A stretch of 64,000 nt of DNA, taken from Notospermus geniculatus. Its lineage: Eukaryota > Nemertea > Pilidiophora > Heteronemertea > Lineidae. The notes under the pieces were generated by a model. The model was given only the letters and a program-made list of their open reading frames with translations, had not been told where the DNA came from and ran no database searches. Position 1 is the stretch's first letter. Each line of letters opens with the position of its first letter. The position numbers and the translations under genes are program-made. The stretch is taken from contig NMRB01002158.1 in the NCBI GenBank assembly GCA_002633025.1, forward strand, positions 55,758 to 119,757, given 5' to 3'. Positions 1-12,600 of this stretch are shown here, one piece after another.

Positions 1-2242
1 CCCTCATAGAGACCAACCCTCACAAAAAAATTCAGGTTGATTGCGCAAAGCGTTCTCAAAATTAATCGACGGAAACCGATTTCACCAACATGCTTTAACT
101 CATTCTTTTATGTGTAGCAACACTCTCCATGCCTAAGTGGTAACTTAGAACATTCAAATAGATAGATTCGAACATTCTTTCGAGCAGGAATATACGACGT
201 TGCCTATTAAGGTCAAAGGTTATGTCGACCGTCGCGAGATAAAAAACGTAATGCATACTGTCGGGCTTTAACCTGACTGACAGCACTTGCTTAACACCTT
301 TCGTCATCCGACATTCGAAACGAGACCTGGTGACGTTCAAAGCCAACTCCTAGGTGCCTTGTTCTAGTTCAAGGAAAACCTATACCACTACCAGACTGAT
401 TTCAACAATACAATACAAATCTCAAACAGGGACAGCAAGGATCAGACACATGAAACCCAGGATAGCATTAACTGAACTCCTCTAGAGAATATATCATTAC
501 AAAGGGTAAAGGAAGCAGCCAGGCAAACCCTGCGATATCATTACAGTCAGTAAGGGAGTTGGCCAATCGTGAAACTTGAGCAACACTAAGGGTGTAAATT
601 ACGGCCAACATCGATGGATTATACCGAAAGAGGACAATAGTATTGAAGAGCTGATCAGTTATGTTCCTTCTCCACCAAAGGGCAAGGCCAAGTAAACATG
701 GCTGAAATCATTCCTCTGTGTGAAACAAGTTAATCAATCAGGGTTGTTTCCAAGTTCAAGGACGAATTGGTCATAAGAACCACTCCTTCTTTTCCAAGTA
801 GATGAAGAGCAAAGGGACGATATTTAAGGCTGACCATTCCGAAGTTACCACCACCCTTGTCATGTAAACGTCAAGGCTGATGAACGACACGTGTCGATTT
901 GTCCGAAATTAGGAACAGATGCCGATTGGGTTTTTGATGTAACTCACCACAAGAGACAAACAACCCTTGATTCCTGCAAGGAGAGGCCCAGTTAGGCCTA
1001 CGTTGACCATGTCATTTTGCAGTCTGTACCTCCACTTCGTCAGGAAACTGTTCAGGGCCTCGTTTTAAAAACGTTCGCTCACAGGCTCTTACAGATGTTA
1101 GGACCAACTCTTCTACGTAAAAAGATGGGTAGTTTGCAGATTCTTGAAGGTGTCAAGACTGTGTACCATAGGCGATTTGTTCGGGAGCATTTGCCGGATC
1201 CAGCTTCCAGAAAAAGAGGGGACGTGACTTTTGATTAAAGAACCCCAGCAAAGCCCGATTTTCTGGTCAATTTCAAGGAATTTCAACAAAATAGACGTGG
1301 TGCACAGGCAGTGCATGGCGGGACACACGTTAAACCGGACTTCGCCGTACCACTTCCGTGCTCTTGGGACTACCGGGGAAAGAGCATGTGGCATGAGTTG
1401 TCGTTGAGGTTGGTACCTGTCCTGACCACAGAATCAATCAATGTGAAGAAAGTGTCTGTTTTTCCCATTGGTAGAGTAGTGCTAGCTTTAATCCTTCCGG
1501 CAAAACGATCGGGGCATAAATCTAGCCATACAGATTAACCACAAAATTGCAGAAAACCAACCGATAACACGAGAGACGTCAAAGAAATGACCGCTGATCA
1601 ATAAGTAAAGATGATTATTCCAAGCCTGTCAGAAGCTTTATTTGATTGCAATGCGATACGAGTGACGCGCCAATTAAATTCATTCTAGAATCTTTCTTCC
1701 CGGATCAGATAACTTCAACTCCACTCGTCCTTGCCTTGAGACACGACTGGTGGCGGAACATCAGTCGATTGTCTAGTTCGACGAACAACAGCTTTCTAAA
1801 CGGGAACATGTTCACCGTATCGTGATTAAGTTGCAAATGCGAATTACTGGTTGCCAACTATTAAATGTCACCAATTCTTTGTAGGTGGATCTGCAACTGA
1901 ACACCCAGTTGTTTCCGAAAGACTGCCAGTTGAGTGTGAATAGGTAGTTAAAATCTGGACAATCTGGACAATAGTAGTGAGGGATGTGAAGCAAAGCTCT
2001 CAAACGACGCTGACATGTTGTGAGACGGAATGTGTACTTGGAAACGACACACAATCTCACAGAGCGCCTTACTCGCTGAAGGGTGCACCCTACAAGTCAC
2101 GGAATGGTCCCAAAATGTGGTTCACGTCATAACAAAAACTGCCTCCTGTGAGATTTTGGCGTTGGGGGGCCTTTGTCTTTTGTATGTTTATTGGTTTGGG
2201 TCCTCTAGTTTTTAGTTGTTCATCCCCTAGCAGAAATATGAA
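1..2242. other. No recognised gene
   Basis: No frame longer than about 90 codons, no splice-framed exon and no repeat shared with the rest of the window were found. Confidence 0.5.
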
Positions 2243-2380
2243 GGGCCGTATTCAAAAAGGGTGATCATCGCGCGATTAAGACTTAGACGCATGTAACTTC
2301 ACTAACTGCACACACTCCCACCATGCATTTGACGAAGTTACACGCGTCTACGTCTTAAACACCCTTTTTGAATACGGCCC
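2243..2380. mobile_element. Palindromic MITE-like element (GGGCCGTATTCAAAAAGGGT ends)
   Basis: The first and last 20 or so bases are inverted copies (GGGCCGTATTCAAAAAGGGT). Further pairing continues inwards (GACGTA/TACGTC-like). It is about 138 bases long and non-coding. Confidence 0.8.
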
Positions 2381-2773
2381 AAGGACTTTGTCTTTACATT
2401 ATCCTTTAAATGTCTGTTCTAAACCTTGCCATTATCACCGATCAACGCATCGTGCGAGTTGACGGATGCTGGAGCTTCCTACACATCCGATGAATTGATT
2501 ATACTCTCAACTGGGTGGTAATAGATTTGTTCCGATCACCCAAATGATTTGCAGTGTCGCGGTGTCTGTGGGAAATTACAATGTAGGAGCGGTATTAGTG
2601 GAACAGTTCGAGTGGGAGTTAGGTTTTGTCGGTAAGCCATTTGTCTGATTCAGATGATTGTCTAGGTTATCCTGGGATTGTCTGTATTACTTAAAGAAAT
2701 CACAAGACACTGGACTGCCTCCTGGTGACACTGGACACATGCATTGAACCCCTTGCAGCCACCATTGTAATTG

Positions 2774-2935
2774 GCACGACTTAACCCGCCGGCCGTGGGG
2801 GATTTCCTTTTCGGCCTATTGGCTGGCGTGTTGACCTCGGACCTTGAAGTTAAGCAACGTTGTGGTCGAGGAGCGCGTCAGTACGTGGATATATAGGTGA
2901 CCGGCGCGTGTAACATCTGGCACACCTGTCCAGTC
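2774..2935 (+). mobile_element. 5S rRNA-derived SINE
   Basis: It contains GAAGTTAAGCAACGTTG and GTCAGTACGTGGATAT...GTGACC, which correspond to the internal promoter region of 5S rRNA. A non-5S 5' extension (CTTAACCCGCCGGCC) is shared with 6515-6650. It is not a 5S gene: its flanks and 5' half do not match. Confidence 0.65.
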
Positions 2936-3029
2936 GAACCTCCGCTGGAAAATATATTTTGGCAGTGAGACGCAGATTGGCGCTAAGTGACTCGAGGATG
3001 AGTCACCTCCGTCTAAATGGGGAGACGGT

Positions 3030-3105
3030 GCATTGAACCTCTTAGATACTATGCACGGCTTAACCCGCCAGCCACGAAACATTTCCTTTATGGCCAAGGG
3101 GAGGC
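3030..3105 (+). mobile_element. 5S-SINE leader fragment
   Basis: GCATTGAACC and CGGCTTAACCCGCCAGCC repeat the region just upstream of and at the start of the copy at 2774. The 5S part is missing and the purine minisatellite follows. Confidence 0.5.
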
Positions 3106-3124
3106 GTATCGCAAGCCGTCCCGG

Positions 3125-3440
3125 CAGGGACGGCTTGCGATAGAGGCGAGGGTAGGTACGAGGCCAGGGGAGGTGAGGCGAGGAAGGGGAGGCGAGGTGA
3201 GGGGACGCAAGGCGATGCGAGGCAAGAGGAGACGAGACGAGGTGAGTCGAGGGGAGGCGGGGAAAGGGAGGCTAGGTGAGTGGAGGAGAGGCGAGCCGAG
3301 GAAGGGGAGGCGAGGCAAGGGGAGCGGAGGAGAGGGGAGGCGAGTCTAGGGGAGGGGAGACATAGGGAGGCGAGTCTAGGGGAGGGGAGACATAGGGAGG
3401 CGAGGAGGAGAGGGGAGGGGAGGGGAGGTCTGAAACGAGC
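3125..3440. repeat. Purine-rich minisatellite (GGGGAGGCGAGG-like units)
   Basis: The + strand is almost entirely G and A, with short units of 5-12 bases based on GAGGCGAGG. One 33-base unit (GAGTCTAGGGGAGGGGAGAC core) is repeated around 3341-3400. The strand bias gives spurious long open frames on both strands. Confidence 0.85.
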
Positions 3441-5203
3441 AGTTTCTTGCCATCCCTGACTGTAACCCCTAACAATACTATGGAAGATGATAATCCTAGA
3501 GTACCGCTCCGCTTTGACCAAGCTTACCACCAAAGACCATCCCCAGCAACAACGCACCTGCCTATAAATGTATCGCTGTGTCTGTCAGCCAAGTAAATTT
3601 TATTCTGGACATCAGATTTCGTCCCTGTCCAATGAATATTTCCCGTGTTTTATCGGGACACACCATCATATGGATCATGATTATCATTTTCCCTATCAAT
3701 ACCATTACAGAACTGAACCCACGAGCTTAATCACGCTAATGCATCCCTTAAGTAACATTCAGATTTGTCATCACAATGTGATAGTACACCTTTCCATTTC
3801 GATGTAAAAGATTGTGGTGACGACGAGGAGAAAATAACAATGGCAGACTCAGAAACCAAATAATAGCTGTAGTAATCTTGACGACTTACTCTACGACATT
3901 GTGTGTTTTTATGGGTCCCTGTGGACCTGAGTTGAAATACTTCCTAACAATTGACAGAACGAACGATAGTCATGAGCTAGAGCATGAAAAATACCTGCAT
4001 ACTGTTGAACAAAGCCTAATAGTAGGGTCCCACTGGCGACTTTTGCCCACGACAAGGGGCGAATCTGAAGTCTGCGATATTCCCTGGACGCACTTCGAAA
4101 TTTAGCATTCGTAATGTTTCGTATAGGCGAAATTCGAACGTACACAGTCGTTGATTGGTCGCGAGCTTCGTAGCCAATTGCACGTTGGCGTCCCCAATCC
4201 GCAGGTATTCATACCTTGTTGAACACTGTCGACCATGTATTCGCAGCTATTCGTACCTTGTCGTACCTTGTGGAAACCTACCGCCGACGCGAGTCGTCAA
4301 CTGGTCGCTGATTGGTCGAACACTCGCAGGCCTAGACGAAGTTAGTCGTGGGTGGTCTTAGATACTCGTAGATGCTCGTAGTTTCTTCGCACATCGTAGC
4401 TAGACGCAGACCGTCGTAGATGGCCTAGGTTATTCGTCCATAACCAAGACCTACGATCCTGTACGAATTACCACGACCATGTACGACGTAAGTGCGACTA
4501 TATAAGTTACAACTTCGACTGACTTCGACTAAAATTTTCTCGTGGGCAAATTCTGAACTTTATGAAAATTCTTCTGCGAGCCCGAGAATCACTGCGAACA
4601 TAGACGATAGTCTAACAACTGTTACGAGGAACCACGATTTTTTCATTCGTCGTGTGTCGCAGGCCAAAATTCGCCAGTGGAACACTACTAATACCAATTG
4701 CGGTCAGCCTTACACTCTTTAGACGACATTCAACTACTAATGAAGAACTACTGACCAATCTCATCTATCATGACAAAAATCACACTGGCCAATTACACTG
4801 ATCGTTACAAACGTCGATAGCAAGAAATAAATTGGTGAATTCATTGCACTTGACGTCAGGTGGCCATTCGACCGATCATTATTACGGCCACTACCGTTTA
4901 ATGGTCAAATACATCGTTTAAATGGGACAAGATAATTTGTTTCTTGAGTCTGCGAGGGAAAGATATCGAAATCGTGGGGATGAATTTGTCAAACTCGGAC
5001 ACGATCGGTGATACGGATAGAATTCGCATAGGAATGATTGGAACGTGTTTTATCGTTAAGAGGTCGTCCCATCGCGAATCAGACGTGTCATTAGATGATG
5101 AATTGGTGTGTACACAACTAATGTATTAACCATTTATGTGGGTACTTTGGGCGACTTAAGAGTCTTTCAACATTGATATGATTTCTTGAAACGAACTACC
5201 CTG
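3441..5203. other. Intergenic; TCGTA-rich tract at 4140-4500
   Basis: No gene seen. The tract at 4140-4500 is dense in ATTCGTACC, CTCGTAGAT and CGTACGA-like words with loose repetition, probably an old low-complexity or transposon remnant. Confidence 0.45.
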
Positions 5204-5470
5204 CGGAGCCTGATAGCCTAGTGGTTATCATGTCCGCTTGGCAAGCGGCAGGTCCCGGGTTCGAATCCAGCCTGGGCCATGTGGGATTTCATTCCCGGCT
5301 CTTCACGTCCGTCGTATGGGACAGTAAGCCGTGGTGCCTTGTACCTTGTGTCTTTGCAATACCCCATCCAAGTGAGGAACATGAGTAGCTTGTGATGGCC
5401 TCCTCCGTATTTACCAGGGCCAATAATGCTATGGCTTCAGACCTGACGGAAAATGAAATACAATACAATA
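5204..5470 (+). mobile_element. tRNA-derived SINE, family 1, nearly full length
   Basis: The tRNA-like head has an A box (TAGCCTAGTGG) and a B box (GGTTCGAATCC at 5259-5269). A body shared with the other copies follows (GTCCGTCGTATGGGACAG, CCATCCAAGTGAGGAACATG, CCAGGGCCAA, CCTGACGG). It ends in an ACAAT-type simple tail. It would be transcribed by RNA polymerase III and moved by a LINE. Good reference copy for the family. Confidence 0.85.
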
Positions 5471-5751
5471 CTAACCTGCTGTCTGTCAGAAATGGTCATT
5501 AATCAGAAATGCATGTTTACTACGTCTACGAGTCGTCAGGACAAAGCTTCATCAGAACTTCACAAGTGTCTTTAAACTTTGTCAGGAAATTTTGAAACCA
5601 CCCACCCTGCTTCCTGTCGCAGATGGTCCTAGACAAACCATTTATGAGGGTTCTTGGGCAACTGAAGTCTCTTTAAACTTCAACAGGAATTCTTAAGACG
5701 AACAACTTCTTCTTAAGACGAACAACTCTGCTTTCTTTCAGAGATAGCCCA

Positions 5752-5901
5752 TTAAAGCGAATCGAAAGCGAAAAAATTTGAATGCAAAAGGGGACGAATC
5801 TTTGTTTACAAACACTCATTTCCTGCATTCTGATTGGCTGTGAGGGCAATGTTTACAAACATCATCCTTGTGTTTACAAGTCCGCTTTCGATTCGCTTTA
5901 A
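5752..5901. mobile_element. Palindromic MITE-like element (TTAAAGCGAATCGAAAGCG ends)
   Basis: TTAAAGCGAATCGAAAGCG at one end is mirrored by CGCTTTCGATTCGCTTTAA at the other, with GTTTACAAACA repeats inside. The terminal TTAA could be a target-site duplication. Confidence 0.82.
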
Positions 5902-6514
5902 ACAAAGATGCATGTTTCAATACAGTCTTTGAGACACTCTCAAACCTTCACATCGATCCCTTAATTGACTTACCGAGTCTCTTCTCTAAGTGGAGAAGTC
6001 TTCGGTAATCTTTGAAACCTGCCACCCTGCTTCCTAAAAGAGAGATCCTTAACAACCAAGGGCGGCAGGGGCGGATACAGAGGGGGAGCGGGGTTCTGAA
6101 GGTTCGAACACCCTTCGGCGACCAAAGATAACATTTTTTTATCACTAAACATCAAAGATATCAAACACCTCGCTTGTAGCAGAGCGCCCGCCCGTGTCTC
6201 TGATGTAATCATGGTGATACAATCGTTGCATTGATGATTCGACGAGACTCCCCCTGCTTGGGACAACATACTGCATTTGTGTACGCTTGCATTGTTTCAA
6301 AATGTCTAAGAGGCGTGGCATCGGACTTTCTCAAACGGGGAAATCGCATCTCAGAGATTCTACTTTTCAAAATTTTCCTAGGGGGACCCTCCCCCGCAAA
6401 ATCGGCGCCAAGGGCGCCACTGAAGCGCACGCCTTCGGGGCGTGCGAGGCGAGTGCCAGTGGCCTCTACCTTCTGAACCAAGCCCTCGAAAAATCCTTGA
6501 TTCGCCCCTGATAT

Positions 6515-6650
6515 GGCATGGCCTAACCCGCCAGCCAAGGAGAATTTCCTTGGCCTATAGTGGTTGGCGCGTTGGACTCCGAGCTGGAAGTTAAGCAACG
6601 TTGAACCCGGTCAGTACTTGACGGGTGACCGTAGCCTACGATACAGTAAT
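6515..6650 (+). mobile_element. 5S rRNA-derived SINE
   Basis: This is the better copy. TGGAAGTTAAGCAACGTTG and CGGTCAGTACTTGACGGGTG match the A/C-box region of 5S rRNA. The same GCCTAACCCGCCAGCC leader as the other copy comes first. Confidence 0.7.
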
Positions 6651-8412
6651 ACAAGTCTTTGAGGCAAGCATTTATAAGGCTGCCTCGTGGAAAGATGTGG
6701 AAGCTCACCGCACGCATGACATTTCAATTACGGGTGGACACTGGCAATGGCGTGAGTTCCTAACTTTCCAATTAATCTGCGGCTGTAGCCTGGACATGAC
6801 ATGATGCTCCTGTGCCGCTTCTGATAGTAGACGAAACTAACGAAATGACCGTACATGCAATTTTGTGATTATCTCGCGTTTCTCATTGTCGTAATTAAGG
6901 GTTTACATCAACAGGAACCAACTTTGGATGTTACTGGCTTTAAAACCTTAACGTTTTTCATTTTTGTGGTTTATAGTGACGACTTCGTGGTACACTACTG
7001 ATGGGACTAGCAGATACCAATGTCGTGTAAGGAGAAATCTACTACATTACGAGGGGTGTGCCACACGCATACCATATGACCTAGGGTAATATATGCACAA
7101 AGTTTCAGTTCAATACCCTAGCGGTTACAAACGTGGCCGGCTAACGGGCGACGACAGACGCCGCATCACCGTAAAGCATGGCGACAAAATCAAGGCGACT
7201 GCCGACAAGACCATCGCTGGCGACGTCGTAGGAGACCATCGCTAGCAACGTCACTCGCCGACCACACTGGCGACCATTTTTGTGAAGAATCCGCAAACGA
7301 CAGACGACCTCCCGGAGCGACGTAGGCCACAGACCATCGTCAGGTCGCATCGCATTAGTTTGCGGATCTTTCTCCTGGTCGGCCGACAAGTCGTGAAGAT
7401 AATCGGCCTTGGCGACCAAAGTTCAACATGTTGAATTTTGGTCGCCAGGATCTTCTGTCGCCGAGCGCAAATATGTTATGAATATCGTTATGATCGGTCA
7501 TAGCATAAATAGTCCGCATATGATGCAACGACCACCTGAACCGATCAGGTAGACGATGAAACTGATTAGTCGGTCGACCAAAGCGACCAGTCGGTTGGGA
7601 CGACGATTTGCCGCAGACATGGGGTCAAATCTATTAGATTTCTGGTCGTTTTGGCAGTCTTGTCGGCAGTCGCCCTGATTTTGTTGCTCGTGTGCGCCAT
7701 GCTTAACAGCTCAGATGAGCTAAAAATGAGAACGCGCAACACCACCTTCGCTGTGTTGAAAGAAAAAACAAGTACAGCATCATCCAGCCATGTGTGGGCC
7801 GACGACCAGAAAAAAGTGCGACGCAGACGCAATGTATTAATCAGCAAAACTGAGATGTGCTCAGGTGTTATGTTTATAGAGTAGGTCCAATGAACCAGAC
7901 GACACCCGCAATACTCCTTCTGTCCGAGGAACATTCGACATCCATTCCATCTCGATTCAACCAAACTCTTGAACATTACGGAAACCAGCGATCAACCAAA
8001 TGTGGCATAAGGTACTATTCATTATGGTAAGGTGACCGTTCAGACAGCGCTACGTGCTCTGTTTAACATAAGAGCAATTAGGGACGAGCGATAAATTGCC
8101 GCCGGTGGCAGACCTGAAGTTTTTTCCTGGTTGTAATTGGTGAAAGATGTTAGTCAAGTCGGTGCAGCAGGGCGTTTTTGAGGACCGCGCGATGACCAGC
8201 TGATTCGTCGAGAATATACCTCATTTGATGGTAATCATATCGTACACAAAGGATACCACAGTCCTCATCGCTGTGCAATCATTTGCTTCCGAGAGCATGC
8301 TGTGGAGTGGTACTTAATGATTTGCACCAGTCGGGAACCAGGGCAGATCGAATATTTTGTTCTGGCTGAAAGTACGAACAAGGAAAGTGCTTGGTCGAAT
8401 GCGCCGGTCACC
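6651..8412. other. Intergenic; GCGAC-rich tract at 7130-7640
   Basis: No supported gene. The 136-codon minus-strand frame at 7566-7976 lacks splice or family support. Confidence 0.45.
7410..7447. repeat. Short palindrome in a GCGAC-rich tract
   Basis: TGGCGACCAAAGTTCAACA is mirrored by TGTTGAATTTTGGTCGCCA. The surrounding 7130-7640 is rich in GCGAC/GTCGC words. Confidence 0.65.
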
Positions 8413-8733
8413 ATCCACGACCATCTTCGATAATCGAAGGGCAATCTGCTGACCACTGCATTACATCGCACATCACCCTACGAGTAAGCCCGGTCCACGG
8501 CGTATCTTGGCACGATGCCAACTTTACCGGTCGACCAATCAGATTGCACTTTATATCGGGTCTTCGGCTACCACAATTTGTACCACGAGGAAATTTTACA
8601 ACACCGGTTCTGATTGGCCTCCTCTTCAAGAGGCAGCGGACACGCCGTGGACCGGTCTATTACTCGAAGGGTGACGTGCGATGTAACACAGTGGTGAGCA
8701 GAGCGCCCTTCGATTATCGAAGACGATCCACGA
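8413..8733. mobile_element. Inverted-repeat element with arms of about 90 bp
   Basis: Bases 8421-8507 and 8639-8728 are reverse complements over most of their length, for example CTTCGATAATCGAAGGGC and GCCCTTCGATTATCGAAG. The unpaired middle is about 130 bases. Confidence 0.8.
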
Positions 8734-9410
8734 CTAACCATGCTCAACATTTCTTGACTTCAACCTCGGAGACCAGTGGCAGGATTTTCATTCAAAGACC
8801 CCGATATTAACAACCTGCTGAGTGGTCAGCAAAAATGCCGTCCATCACCAACGGGAGACGCTGCCAGACTCTTGTGACCTACAACTGCCATTTTGGGTGG
8901 TAGTTTCTATCAGCCTTCATTACATGCTGTATAGAAGTTTGGGTCATCCGCCATCGACAATAAATCCATTGATCATTCCTTAATTCAATTTCTTTACACT
9001 TCCCAACGTGATAAAATCGCCATTCACTACACTGCCTCAAGGCAACGAGGCATGCCAACTGACACTTTGATTGAGATGGATGTATTACACCAGAGGTTCA
9101 TTTAGAAAAAAGACAATATCGTTGCCTGCTAATCGGAGAACGTCTCGTGTGTGATAAAAATCGCAGGAGGCGGTTGTAAAAGTGACAACAGAAACTTTGA
9201 TTGCGAAAAACTGACAGACTGAAAAAGGCTTGTTGATGTGACTTGCAAACACAAACAGAAACATCAAGCCAGTTGTTCAATAACAGCAATAGCAGTCATG
9301 GCTGTGAGTACACAATCATCTTCAGTGATTCCTTACCAGAGATACTGTACATGTATACATGTAACGTAGATGTATGCCGTAGTATTTCCAACATCGTCCA
9401 TCGGAATTGG

Positions 9411-9632
9411 ATTTTTCCATCAGGACCAAAGACAAAACGCATTATTTGGCCCTGTATTGAAGAGGCCGACTCAAGCTACTCATGTTCCCCACTTGCATGG
9501 GGTCTTTCACTTGCCCTTGCAAAGACACAAGGTACTGTACAAGGCACCACTTACTCTCCCAGGCGACGGCCTCGAGTCAAGGAGGATTATTCCCAAATGG
9601 CTGGATTCGAACCGACCTGCCACTCGGAGTCA
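9411..9632 (-). mobile_element. tRNA-derived SINE, family 1
   Basis: Reverse-oriented copy. It begins with the inverted 3' end (TTTTTCCATCAGGACC), includes CACTTGCATGGGGTC, and ends in a degraded B box (GGATTCGAACC). The A box is weak. Confidence 0.75.
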
Positions 9633-12600
9633 AAGCATGCCGTACTATGGAGTAGTTGCATCTGTCGTATGACAGTCAATATTGGGCAGACCCTGACATC
9701 CGACGTCGTCCAACTCGAACGCAACAACTGATGCTGTTGTCAACGAGTCAAGAATTCAAGGGGGTCAGCCACCTCACTTTAGAGGGGATCCAGTGACCCG
9801 CTGCAAAAACCTCCGCAGAGATTTTGAGGAGAATACCCTAGGAAACATGATGCACACTACACTATTGTGCACCCTGCTCAATATAAATCTCGCCTACTTG
9901 AACGCGCTTCACAACCAAGTGCAGGTCCCATTTCTCCAATCTAACCAGGAAATACCCTGGGTTTATCGGATATTCGACTCTTGTCGCAGCTCTCAGGGGA
10001 TGTTACGATCGACTTTTCAGATATTACGTACAACAACCCCAGCATCATCTGTACTTTAAAGATTATAATACTGACTAATGCTGTGAAAAATACTACGTAA
10101 TTACAGGTCAAAACACTTGGCAAACATCATCCTATCTGAAATGAACCTTTGAGTCGCTAATCCTTCAAGTTGCAAGCATCAAGAGATTGAGATTGAAACG
10201 CATGCAGTACAAAGAATTCCTTTGTTAATGCCCCATCACACTGAGCTAGTTCTCAGTACGTTCTTGAAAATGTTGCCGAACGGGCTCAAACTTGTGCGAA
10301 CGGGGTGGACGTTGTGGCAACTTTTTACAGTCTTTTGACGAACTTCATGGACGGGCTCGGACGGGAAGAGTGCTCCAGAACGTCGAGACATTATTTGGCC
10401 AACGTTCTTGCCCGTTTTACGATTTTTTTATGACGGACAGGACGGTTTGAGAGGCCACTAGAGGCAGTTCTCAATAGGCATTTTGGTAAGCCTATTCTAA
10501 AAATAGATGTTAAGAAGATCAACTGCTAAATGCACTCCAAGGACTATCCACTACCTGTCAACACTTTGACCCAAATTCTCTGTTTTTCAGTTGGGGCGCC
10601 ACCCTCGATGTTGTTGGTGCACATCCCTTTAGAGGCCGTTTTATTGGTTGGTCAGAAAAGAGTGCTTGTCAGGGGATTGGGACGCTTAAGCTGTCAATTA
10701 TCTTCTAAAATTGGAAAAAAAGTTTAATGGATCTAGTGAAATTGACAAGCCTTACCTGCTGATTGCAGGATTCTGGCAGCCGAGATTGACACGAAAAACC
10801 TTATATTAATTCTCATGGAAAAAACAGTATGGAAAAAGTAGTGCAAGTAGAAGGGGGATGCCGTATGGTGGACCGATAAAAGGTAAAAAAACTGATGAGA
10901 AAAGGATGATGCCTGCTTTGTCCAGAACTGGCAATCAGTATTGACTGCAATTTTTTTGGTACTCCATTTTTGGGGAGGGCCTGTTAACGCGACCAGTTTT
11001 GTAACAACGTGTATTAGCCTATATTTTTCAAATTCATCGGCAAGGCTGTTACTTCAGGAACCACTAGACCTTCGCCCGCCAAACGTCCGCTATGGAGTTG
11101 TCGTGCATGTGTAGATTATAGGGGGACCACAACAGGGGCATTTAATCATAGACCTACATGTAAGCCAACACCTCACCAGTAGTACAACCTACCGTGGGCC
11201 CCTTTTTATAAACATACATGTATTTTATTCACTGATGGTGAAAGGCCCATCAATGGTCTCTCCTGCCGTGGGCCTTGTGATATCCACTGTGTAAAGATCC
11301 AATCGGACGTTAGGAGGGTGCAGGTCCAGTATTAGACGTGACACGAAATTTTCAACACAGATCAATCATCGCCACCACTTACTCGAGAATCAACAGTATT
11401 GTAGCGTGTACCATATTGTTTTTTTTCTAGGCGAGAAACGTGCAATTATGATTTGAAGAAATGGATTTGATCCGTAATCAATTGAATCAACACTATTTGC
11501 AGAAGATCGAATCACGTCAAATGGCACCCAGTGGTGAAAATATCACGAAAATCTGTTAATGAAATTGATCACGTTTCCACCCAATAACTTCATTCACTGA
11601 ACGCCATGTTTTGGTTTATAAAGTAAACATGGCGTCGCATGGTTGGCAGCGACTTTTGCTTGTCGTAATTGCTAATCAACGGGCACGCCATAGAGTCACG
11701 AAAAAATTTGATTTTAAAAAAATCAGTTTTTGCTCTCATACATGTAAAGAAATTGTATTACTTAATAAAGTGAACGATGTAATTAATAGGGTCACGAACA
11801 TTTTAGCGAGGCGAATATATGAGCTACTCAATTACCTATACGAAAGTTTATTTTACTTTCTTATGAATCGACTACTCAAATTAAAGTTACCAAAAATAGA
11901 AGCCTACATAACCTTTGTTATACATCGCCGAACAGAGCACTAAGCATGGGAGCGTTTATCAAAGTTTCCAGATGAGAACCAATGAGGGCACCGTACTAGC
12001 ACCACACGGCGTCGCTGCGAGCGTTGTGACCGAACTTTCTTTTTCCTAACGTTATTTCAGTTTACTTCTGGCATGAAAATAACCCGTGTGTTTTGGTCAC
12101 CCGACAGTAAAATTTACATCATCTTGTAGTAGATGAATTCTAATTTCATTGCTTTTTTCCTTAAAACGACGAAAAGTGATACCGATAAATGCATACGTTT
12201 TGTCTCAATATTACTGTAGAAAAATGTACAGGTCACTTTTCATGACGCAACGTCAACACCTAAAACGACGTCAATGACGTCGCTAAGGTCGACCTGTCGG
12301 GATAAACAAAATATCGCCCTCATTACCAACATAATGACATAATGACATTGTGTACTTAATTTTAGTAAAGTCCCCCTGCCCCGTTTTTTTTTCAATGTTC
12401 TCCAGTGTTGCAGCACTAAAAGGTACTTTATTAGGCCAAGTATACTAATCACCCAAATCCTGTCTTTGGAGCTATTTTGCTCATTAGGCAAGTAGCCAAT
12501 GACAAGCCTTTTGTTCAATACTTTCCCCACTATGTACATGTACTTTAAAAAAACCAAGGCAGCCTGTTTAGATTCTCATTGACAAGTGCATGCATTGATC

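Noticed and set aside
3060-3557. A 165-codon minus-strand ORF rich in Ser, Pro and Leu
   Set aside because: It is produced by the purine-rich minisatellite, where stops are rare in several frames.
5204-5280. A tRNA gene (A and B boxes present)
   Set aside because: The same head with the same downstream body recurs at a dozen sites with decay. The cloverleaf is not clean, so it is a SINE head.
6560-6640. A 5S rRNA gene
   Set aside because: Only the internal promoter region matches. The 5' third is replaced by a leader shared with another repeat copy.
7566-7976. A 136-codon minus-strand ORF
   Set aside because: No motif, no splice context, and it overlaps the GCGAC-rich tract.
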